Part shown: piece by piece, positions 1 through 6,806 of the stretch
Layout of the letters: each line of letters begins with the position of its first letter
Numbering within the stretch: the first letter of the stretch is position 1
Assembly (NCBI RefSeq): GCF_000224065.1
Contig: NZ_AFWT01000044.1
Location: 1-40,260, forward strand
Direction of reading: 5' to 3'
Length of the DNA: 40,260 nt
Source: Thiorhodococcus drewsii AZ1
GTDB lineage: Bacteria; Pseudomonadota; Gammaproteobacteria; Chromatiales; Chromatiaceae
The notes under the pieces: model-generated
What the model saw: the letters and a program-made list of their open reading frames with translations, nothing else
The model's database searches: none
Told to the model about the DNA's origin: nothing
Made by a program: the position numbers and the translations under genes

Positions 1-1317
1 GACTATGACGCCGCCATCGCGATCGCTGAGGCCGTGCGCCAACGCCTGGAGCCCGAGGGGCGCTGGGAAATCGATCTGCGCCACGCCCTCGCCAGCGCCT
101 ACATGAACCGCGGCAACACCAAGCAGTCCGCCAGCGGCCACGGCCCCGCCGCCGCCCTCGCCGACTATGACGCCGCCATCGCGATCCGTGAGGCCGTGCG
201 CCAACGCCTGGAGCCCGAGGGGCGCTGGGAAATCGATCTGCGCAACGACCTCGCCGCCGCCTACGTGAACCGCGGCAACGCCAAGCAGTCCGCCAGCGAC
301 CACGGCCCCGCCGCCGCCCTCGCCGACTATGACGCCGCCATCGCGATCCGTGAGACCGTGCGCCAACGCCTGGAGCCCGAGGGGCGCTGGGAAGACGATC
401 TGCGCCACGCCCTCGCCAGCGCCTACATGAACCGCGGCAACACCAAGCAGTCCGCCAGCAGCCACGGCCCCGCCGCCGCCCTCGACGACTATGACGCTGC
501 CATCGCGATCGCTGAGGCCGTGCGCCAACGCCTGGAGCCCGAGGGGCGCTGGGAAATCGATCTGCGCAACGACCTCGCCGGCGCCTACGTGAACCGCGGC
601 AACGCCAAGCAGTCCGCCAGCGGCCACGGCCCCGCCGCCGCCATCGCCGACTATGACGCCGCCATCGCGATCGCTGAGGCCGTGCGCCAACGCCTGGAGC
701 CCGAGGGGCGCTGGGAAGACGACCTCGCCAGCGTCTACGTGAATCGCGGCAACGCCAAGCGGTCCGCCAGCGGCCACGGCCCCGCCGCCGCCCTCGCCGA
801 CTATGACGCCGCCATCGCGATCCGTGAGACCGTGCGCCAACGCCTGGAGCCCGAGGGGCGCTGGGAAGTCGATCTGCGCCACGCCCTCGCCAGCGCCTAC
901 ATTAACCGCGGCAACGCCAAGCAGTCCGCCAGCGGCCACGGCCCCGCCGCCCTCGCCGACTATGACGCCGCCATCGCGATCCGTGAGGGCATTCGGGATC
1001 TGTTGCTGCGCTTTGGAGGCGAGGCCGCCTGGCCCGCTTGGGCGCGATTTGAGCTCGCGCAGTTGTATCTAATCCGCATCCGGCTCAAGGGCGCGAGGGG
1101 CAGCGTGCCGGACCAGGACGCGGTGCGATCCATCGCCGAGGGCTTAGCCGCAACTGAGCAGCAGCAGCTCGCCACCGAGCTGCTGGGCGGGCTAGCCCTG
1201 GCCAAGCTGCCACAACCGGTGCTCTGGGCAATCGAGCGGCTGCTGCGGCCCCTCGCTGGATGGATACAGCGATTGCAGCAGCGAGCGCAGTCCGAGGTCA
1301 TGTCGTGGAAGCGGTGA
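1..1317 (+). CDS. TPR-like tandem-repeat protein, 5' end outside window
   Basis: The reading frame is open at base 1, so the gene starts upstream of the window; the GTG at 34 is only a repeat codon, not a credible start. The visible part is six copies of a 54-residue helical unit that begins VRQRLEPEGRWE and contains NRGNAKQSA and ADYDAAIAI, the helix-turn-helix pattern of tetratricopeptide-like repeats. Copy five has lost four residues and copy six one, both in frame. A non-repeated C-terminal domain of about 110 residues follows from about base 991; it is helical, rich in leucine and arginine, and I do not recognise it. TPR arrays bind proteins, so a scaffold role is a reasonable guess. The near-identity of the copies at DNA level suggests recent repeat expansion. 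No partner gene is visible in the window. Confidence 0.8.
   Translation, partial: DYDAAIAIAEAVRQRLEPEGRWEIDLRHALASAYMNRGNTKQSASGHGPAAALADYDAAIAIREAVRQRLEPEGRWEIDLRNDLAAAYVNRGNAKQSASDHGPAAALADYDAAIAIRETVRQRLEPEGRWEDDLRHALASAYMNRGNTKQSASSHGPAAALDDYDAAIAIAEAVRQRLEPEGRWEIDLRNDLAGAYVNRGNAKQSASGHGPAAAIADYDAAIAIAEAVRQRLEPEGRWEDDLASVYVNRGNAKRSASGHGPAAALADYDAAIAIRETVRQRLEPEGRWEVDLRHALASAYINRGNAKQSASGHGPAALADYDAAIAIREGIRDLLLRFGGEAAWPAWARFELAQLYLIRIRLKGARGSVPDQDAVRSIAEGLAATEQQQLATELLGGLALAKLPQPVLWAIERLLRPLAGWIQRLQQRAQSEVMSWKR
34..990 (+). repeat. Tandem repeat, 162-bp period, six copies
   Basis: Units start at 34, 196, 358, 520, 682 and 832. The core GTGCGCCAACGCCTGGAGCC recurs unchanged in every unit. 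Differences are few: unit five lacks 12 bp and unit six lacks 3 bp, both keeping frame. At least one more partial unit lies before base 34. The array codes for the TPR-like protein. Confidence 0.95.
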
Positions 1318-1544
1318 GGGGCCGAAACGTGGTCACGCTGTCGAGTCGGCATCCAGCGACACCATCTCGGCGGCATGCAGGGCGGGCACGGCAACATCGA
1401 AGTCGTCCGATGACTCGGGCTCGACCGCCACGCAGTTGATCGGTACCGCAGTCGTAAACCAGTTGATCGACGTAGCAGACACCCGTCCGGCCGCGGCCGG
1501 CCTCGGCACAGCTTCCTAATCCCCTACAGACGTCAGGACTCCCC

Positions 1545-2120
1545 ATGCCCCCCAAGACAACCGTCTCGTCCGCGGACGAACTGATCGACGATTTCCGTGA
1601 TCCCGACGGGCGATCGCGGCTCGGAACACACTGGCGGTTGGTGACGGACACCGTCATGGGCGGTGTCTCCTCGGCGCGGATGTCGTTCACAGCGGCGAAC
1701 GGACGCCGGGCGCTCTGTGTCGAGGGCGAGGTGAAGCTGGAACACAACGGCGGCTTCCTGCAGGCCAACCTGGATCTGACCAACCAGGGCCGGCCGCTGG
1801 ACGCATCGGACTTTACCGGACTGCGCCTGATCGTCTGCGGCAACGGTGAGCGCTACAACCTGCACCTCAAGAGCCGGGACTGCGCCCTGCCCTGGCAAGC
1901 CTATCGCGCGACCTTCGTCGCTGGGCCGGACTGGCAGGAGATACGGATACCCTTCGAGCACTTCACCCCCAATCGACTGAGCGCACCGCTCGCTGCAGAT
2001 CAGTTGACGCAGCTCGGCCTGGTCGCCATCGGACGGGCCTTTCATGCACAGGTCTGCGTCGCGGAAGTGGGCTGGTATCGGGGTCTGGATGCAGAATCCG
2101 CCCCCTCGCCTTGCGGCTGA
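1545..2120 (+). CDS. CIA30-family (complex I intermediate-associated protein 30-like) protein
   Basis: This 191-residue protein matches the CIA30 family (PF08547) in its overall pattern: an N-terminal WRLVTDTVMGGVSSA segment (about residues 28-42) with the typical D.VMGG.S signature, a following beta-rich jelly-roll region, LRLIVCGNGERYNL in the middle, and a C-terminal VAEVGWYR strand. In eukaryotes CIA30 (NDUFAF1) assists complex I assembly. Bacterial members are single-domain proteins of unclear function that probably bind a ligand or protein through a carbohydrate-binding-like fold. I see no signal peptide, so it should be cytoplasmic. An AGGA sequence lies about 7 bases before the ATG. 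It stands alone between the repeat protein and the defence operon. Family assignment is firm; role is not. Confidence 0.8.
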   Translation: MPPKTTVSSADELIDDFRDPDGRSRLGTHWRLVTDTVMGGVSSARMSFTAANGRRALCVEGEVKLEHNGGFLQANLDLTNQGRPLDASDFTGLRLIVCGNGERYNLHLKSRDCALPWQAYRATFVAGPDWQEIRIPFEHFTPNRLSAPLAADQLTQLGLVAIGRAFHAQVCVAEVGWYRGLDAESAPSPCG

Positions 2121-2148
2121 GCCGCTCTCACCCTTGGACTATGGGGTA

Positions 2149-2171
2149 TTGTGCAGTACCGTACTGCACAA
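2149..2171. promoter_or_regulatory. Perfect 23-bp palindrome, candidate operator
   Basis: TTGTGCAGTAC and GTACTGCACAA are perfect 11-base inverted arms around a single central C. The site lies 29 bases after the CIA30 gene and about 130 bases before the first gene of the defence operon. No T-tract follows and the one-base centre cannot form a normal RNA loop, so a dimeric repressor site fits better than a terminator. The cognate regulator is not evident in the window. Confidence 0.6.
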
Positions 2172-2267
2172 CAACAGTCTTGAGCGAATCACGTTTCACG
2201 ATAATTTGACGTTAATAGGCAGCAGCAAGGGTATCGAGTCGGTCACCGTGCGAGGCGGGTAGTTGTC

Positions 2268-2297
2268 TTGGAGTGGGAAAGCCGCAAAGCATAGAAT
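2268..2297 (+). promoter_or_regulatory. Possible sigma-70 promoter of the defence operon
   Basis: TTGGAG (2268-2273) and TAGAAT (2292-2297) are separated by 18 bases. Transcription would start about 7 bases after the -10 box, at about 2304-2305, which is the GTG codon of the next gene and would give a leaderless message. This is a pattern match only. Confidence 0.3.
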
Positions 2298-2304
2298 TTG
2301 CATC

Positions 2305-3939
2305 GTGAATGAAACCGAGGTCTTGACCGAAGCGAATCGTCTTGTCGCAAGTGGGTTGCGCCATGCGGCGATCGACCTGCTCCTGGAGTGCATCGAATCG
2401 AGCCCGGACTCGCCCTCACTGCAAAGTGCTCTCGGGCGCGTCTATCTGCTTATGGGGCAGCCCGAGCGGGCGGTTGCCTATCTCCAGAGGTCGCTTGAGC
2501 TCCACCACACGAGAAAGCTGACGCCTCAGTTATCGCCGAATGGCCAGGATGACGATTTCACGGATGACGACTTTGCCTTTGTCGATGCTCAGGCGAAGCA
2601 GCAGAACGAGATCGATACTCCGCCATACGATCTCTTACCGACGGACACGAGCCAAATCGGCGTATCGGATACGCCTCAACGGCTGCCGAACCCCATAGCG
2701 CACGTTTCGCCAAAAGACGGAGGCATTGAGGCAGGAACGCCGGACACAAGCGAAACCAAGGACGAGGACCTTAGCCCTCTGCGAATCGGTCATTCTCAAG
2801 ACAAGTCCTCCCGGCAGGCTCACAAGAACGAGGAACCGCCTCCTGAAGGGATGTGGTCAGCACCAACCTCAAAGTCCGAACCGCAACCGTCTTCTCTGGA
2901 TCGGCTGCTCAGGCAACCACCTCCGCCACTGCGGCAGACCCTTGCTCCATGGCAAGACGGATCAGCACGATCCGACCAGGACGCCGCCCCCGATCCACTG
3001 ACCGATACGCCTCCTCAAGACGCTGAGCTAACTGAATACGAGCCTGATTCTGAAACGGGCGACCAATCGCCTGACGAGCTTCGCCTCAATGAACCTGAGG
3101 TCTTCCTCAACGTTGAAGAGTTAGAAGTCGACGACGAGGATCCTTCCGACCTCGTCGATTCACTTCCTCCCACAACCGATGATGAGGAGATCGACGCGCT
3201 CTCCTGGGACGATTACGAAGACCTGGACGAATTCGATGAGCTGGCGCAGCGCGAGCGTCTCGAGCAATCACCAACCGAAGACACCCTTACCCGAGCGATG
3301 CGCGCCCGCCAGGTTGCGGCAGAAGTGCTCCTGGAGTGCGATTGGCCGTCGTCGGCGATCGATCTGCTGCAACAGATCTTTATCGAGGACGGTTGGGGCG
3401 CGGCGCGCCTTGCCCTTGAGCGGGAGCTGGCGAAAGGGCTGTTGCCCGAGGAGCTTGCGCTGGCAAGGGTCGTTCGCTTCCACTGGTTTGAGAACGAGCG
3501 TTTCTGGACAACCTTCCAGCGGATCAAGACGAAGGCCCCGTTCATGCAGGCCCAAGCGGCTTACCGCCACATGAGCTGGGCGGAGAGCCTGCGGATCGTC
3601 AGGTGCTTCCCGGCGATTCCCGCAGCCGAGGAGGTAATCGGCCTGATCGAGGAGACCTACGACCGGTGGTACTCCGACGCGCGCTTGCGTCGCAGCTTCA
3701 AGATCTTCATCAAGTTTCTGAAGTACCGAACCGGCTCCATGCGGGGCACGCTTCCCGGCCACTGCTTCTTCGACTTCCTGGAGTGGCCGGAATGCGGTCC
3801 AGAGACCGACTCGACGGAGCTGCTCCATTCCATCACGCCGAGCCGCCAGTCTTTGTGGGAGCTGGGCATTCGGCTGCCTCTGGACGGCGAGCAAACTCCG
3901 AGAAACATCATGCACATCGGCAAGGAGCAAAAGGAGTGA
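2305..3939 (+). CDS. Acidic TPR-containing protein, first gene of defence operon
   Basis: The product has three parts. Residues 1-70 form a TPR-like hairpin pair (ANRLVASGLRHAAIDLLLECI, then GRVYLLMGQPERAVAYLQRS). Residues about 75-340 are a low-complexity, proline- and acid-rich linker with long runs of Asp/Glu. Residues about 340-544 are a helical domain starting near AAEVLLECDWPSSAIDLLQQ, whose helices resemble the N-terminal TPR. I know no family for it. The GTG at 2305 is chosen because the TPR begins right there and a -10-like box sits 7 bases upstream; a TTG at 2263 with a GAGG 7 bases before it is a real alternative. The stop overlaps the helicase start by four bases, so the two are translationally coupled. 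It could be a scaffold, a regulator or a DNA-mimicking partner of the complex. Confidence 0.75.
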   Translation: MNETEVLTEANRLVASGLRHAAIDLLLECIESSPDSPSLQSALGRVYLLMGQPERAVAYLQRSLELHHTRKLTPQLSPNGQDDDFTDDDFAFVDAQAKQQNEIDTPPYDLLPTDTSQIGVSDTPQRLPNPIAHVSPKDGGIEAGTPDTSETKDEDLSPLRIGHSQDKSSRQAHKNEEPPPEGMWSAPTSKSEPQPSSLDRLLRQPPPPLRQTLAPWQDGSARSDQDAAPDPLTDTPPQDAELTEYEPDSETGDQSPDELRLNEPEVFLNVEELEVDDEDPSDLVDSLPPTTDDEEIDALSWDDYEDLDEFDELAQRERLEQSPTEDTLTRAMRARQVAAEVLLECDWPSSAIDLLQQIFIEDGWGAARLALERELAKGLLPEELALARVVRFHWFENERFWTTFQRIKTKAPFMQAQAAYRHMSWAESLRIVRCFPAIPAAEEVIGLIEETYDRWYSDARLRRSFKIFIKFLKYRTGSMRGTLPGHCFFDFLEWPECGPETDSTELLHSITPSRQSLWELGIRLPLDGEQTPRNIMHIGKEQKE

Positions 3940-6761
3940 ACCGAAAGACCCGCCCCATCCTCCCGGTGCGCCATGCATGGGTCAAGCAGGTGCGGCCAGA
4001 CGGAACCGAGCGGTCTGGCCGGGTCAAGTCCGCGATCGATCGGGGCGATCAAGTGGACGTGACCGTTGCCTGGCACGGCACAAACGACACATCCACGGTC
4101 CCGCTCTCGACACTGCGCTGCGGTTTCCGCCCGATGATGGAGGTTCAAGACCTCCCCGCCAGCCGGACGCGCAAGACCATGGGCGAAGGCGTGGTCCTCA
4201 AGACCCGCACACTCGGCGGCCGGGATCAGGTCCTGGTCGATTTTCCGCAGGCCGGCAAGCAGCTCTGGCTCCCCTACGAGAACCTGAAGCAGATCAAGGG
4301 CAGCAAACACCGTTTCATTCTGGGCGACAGGGGGCCGGCAGACAGCGCCGAGCGCTTCCGCCTCAAATCGCTCGCCCATGCCTTGGAGATGTGGAACGAG
4401 AACACCGGCTCGCTCTCGCACCTGGAGATCGATCCGCTGCCGCACCAGATCCACCTGGTCCACCACATCCTCGCCTCGGGCAATCTCAACTGGCTGATCG
4501 CCGACGATGTGGGACTGGGCAAGACCATCGAGACCGGCATGCTATTGGCCGCGCTCAAACAGCGCGACAGCCTGAAGCGTGTGTTGTTGGTCACCCCGGC
4601 CGGGCTCACCAAGCAGTGGCAGGACGAGCTCAACTACAAGTTCAAGATGGGCGAGTTCCTGATCTACGGTGACGACTTCCACATCAACGAGCCGCGCCAT
4701 TGGAAGATGTACGACTATGTCATCGCCTCGATGGATCGGCTCAAGGAGGAGCGCCATCTCGAAGCGCTGCAACAGGCGGGCGGCTGGGACCTGATCGTCT
4801 TCGACGAGGCGCATCGTCTCAGCCGGCGCCAATACGGCATGAAGCTCGATGCCTCCCAGCGCTTCCAGCTGGCCGCGCAGCTGCGTCATCAGACCGATGC
4901 CATGGTGCTGCTCACCGCCACGCCCCACCAGGGAATGCAGGACAAGTTCCAGGCCCTGTTGGAGCTGCTGCGCCCCGAGCGCAAGGAGGAGATCACCACG
5001 TTGGCGCTGAATCCCGAGATCATCGGCGACATGGTTTTTCGCAACAACAAGGCCGATGTCACCGACGCCGACGGCAACTTCATCTTCAACGGCAAAACCA
5101 CCCGAGCATTGACGGTTGCCGTCTCCGAGGCGGCCATCGCGTTCGACGAGACCTTGCAGGACTATCTCCGCAAGGGCTACGCCGCCGGCGCGGCGCTCGG
5201 GTTCAAGGGTAACGCCATCGGCTTTGTGATGACCGTCTACCGCAAGCTCGCTGCGTCCAGCGTGGCCGCGATCCACAACGCCCTGATCAACCGGCGCACG
5301 CGATTGCAGAACCAGGGCGGCGGAGACAACGACCAGGATCTCGCCGAAGCGGACCAGCGCTTTGCCGGCGAGTGGGAGGAGCAGCTACAGACCGAGGCGC
5401 AAGAGTTCTTCGACGGCGAGCTGGAGCTGCTCGACGCCTTGATCGACGAGGCCGAACGGCTGCGTGCCGACGATCGCAAGCTCCAGCACTTTCTCGATGA
5501 GCTGATCGAAACCATCCTCGCTGGCAACCCCGACGAGAAGGTGCTCATCTTCTCCGAATACCGCTCCACCCAGAGCTACCTCAAGGAGGCGCTGGAGGCG
5601 CGCTTCGGCGCCGGCTGCGTGGAGCAGATCAACGGTTCCATGCCCCATCCACTGCGGCGCCAGGCGATCGCCCGCTTCGAGGAATCGGCCCAGTTCCTGA
5701 TCTCCACCGAGGCGGGTGGCGAGGGCATCAACCTGCAGCGCAACTGCCACATCATGGCCAACTACGACCTGCCGTGGAACCCGATGCGACTGGTGCAGCG
5801 CATCGGCCGGCTCTACCGCTATGGCCAGCGGGAGCGCGTCGTCGTCTTCAACATCCACTCCCCCGACACGGCCGATGAGCGGATCATGGAGATGATGTAC
5901 AGCCGCATCGACCAGGTGGTGGCCGATCTGGCCGGGGTCAGTCCCGAATACAACCCTCAGCTCCACGACGACATCCTCGGCGAGGTGGCCGACCTGGTCG
6001 ACGTCACCCAAATCCTCGAAGAGGCGACCACCGCCGGCATCGACCGCACCCAGCAGCGAATCGATGAGGCATTGGCCCGCGCCAAGGCGGCCACGAAGAA
6101 ACAGCACGAGCTGTTCGAGCACGCCGCCAGCTTCGATCCCAACGAGACCCGTAACGAGCTGCGCATCACTGCCGAGCACGGCGAGGCCTTCGTGATCGGT
6201 ATGTTCCGTCAGCTCGGCATCGAGATCCTCGACACCAGCCACAACGGCCGACTCTGGCAGATCCGACTCCCCGAGGCGGTGCAGACCGCGCTCGGCATCG
6301 CACGCGGCCGCCATGAGGTGACGCTCGACCGTATTCTCGCCGTCAACCGGCCCAATACCCACATGCTCGACCTCGACTCCTACCTGATGCGGTACCTGCT
6401 GCAACAGGCCAAGAGCTACGACTTCATGGGCCTGAGCGCAGTGATCCGTGGCGGTCTGCCGGACAGCGCGGCCCTGATCACCAGCCTGCTGCGCTGGCAG
6501 AACGACCAGGGGCAGCGGCGGCGTCAGGAGTACACGGCTTTCGGTATCGCGTCGGATGGCCGCGTGCGCGTCAACCCGGAGGCGTTCGGAGAATGGCTCA
6601 AGCAGCCCGCAGAAACCGGTGAGGTCGCGACCGACCGACAGCGGAACGAGTGCTGGTTCAAAGCCGCCGAGCAGGCGGCGGACCGGCGGTTGGCGGAGGT
6701 GAGCAACCGTCACCTCCACCCGGAGAACATGCAGTGGATCTCCGGTGCCTGGGTCGAGTAG
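3936..6761 (+). CDS. SNF2-family DEAD/DEAH helicase, DISARM DrmD-like
   Basis: A 941-residue superfamily 2 ATPase of the SNF2/RapA type. After an N-terminal beta-rich region of about 170 residues come the motifs: Walker A GLGKT near residue 192, DEAH at 290, motif III LLTATPHQG, helicase-C strand VLIFSEYRSTQSYL, and motif VI QRIGRLYRYGQ near 621. The last about 280 residues are a helical and mixed region without recognised motifs. The start is GTG at 3936, overlapping the preceding TGA, with AAGGAG at 3922-3927, eight bases upstream; longer frames upstream would run far inside the previous gene. In class 1 DISARM a SNF2 protein (DrmD) accompanies an adenine methylase, and here too the next gene is a methylase. 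It likely translocates on or remodels DNA during restriction. Confidence 0.88.
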   Translation: MNRKTRPILPVRHAWVKQVRPDGTERSGRVKSAIDRGDQVDVTVAWHGTNDTSTVPLSTLRCGFRPMMEVQDLPASRTRKTMGEGVVLKTRTLGGRDQVLVDFPQAGKQLWLPYENLKQIKGSKHRFILGDRGPADSAERFRLKSLAHALEMWNENTGSLSHLEIDPLPHQIHLVHHILASGNLNWLIADDVGLGKTIETGMLLAALKQRDSLKRVLLVTPAGLTKQWQDELNYKFKMGEFLIYGDDFHINEPRHWKMYDYVIASMDRLKEERHLEALQQAGGWDLIVFDEAHRLSRRQYGMKLDASQRFQLAAQLRHQTDAMVLLTATPHQGMQDKFQALLELLRPERKEEITTLALNPEIIGDMVFRNNKADVTDADGNFIFNGKTTRALTVAVSEAAIAFDETLQDYLRKGYAAGAALGFKGNAIGFVMTVYRKLAASSVAAIHNALINRRTRLQNQGGGDNDQDLAEADQRFAGEWEEQLQTEAQEFFDGELELLDALIDEAERLRADDRKLQHFLDELIETILAGNPDEKVLIFSEYRSTQSYLKEALEARFGAGCVEQINGSMPHPLRRQAIARFEESAQFLISTEAGGEGINLQRNCHIMANYDLPWNPMRLVQRIGRLYRYGQRERVVVFNIHSPDTADERIMEMMYSRIDQVVADLAGVSPEYNPQLHDDILGEVADLVDVTQILEEATTAGIDRTQQRIDEALARAKAATKKQHELFEHAASFDPNETRNELRITAEHGEAFVIGMFRQLGIEILDTSHNGRLWQIRLPEAVQTALGIARGRHEVTLDRILAVNRPNTHMLDLDSYLMRYLLQQAKSYDFMGLSAVIRGGLPDSAALITSLLRWQNDQGQRRRQEYTAFGIASDGRVRVNPEAFGEWLKQPAETGEVATDRQRNECWFKAAEQAADRRLAEVSNRHLHPENMQWISGAWVE

Positions 6762-6806
6762 TCGTCCAGGTCGTGCTTCGACAACAACAAAACGAGCAAG
6801 GAACCG

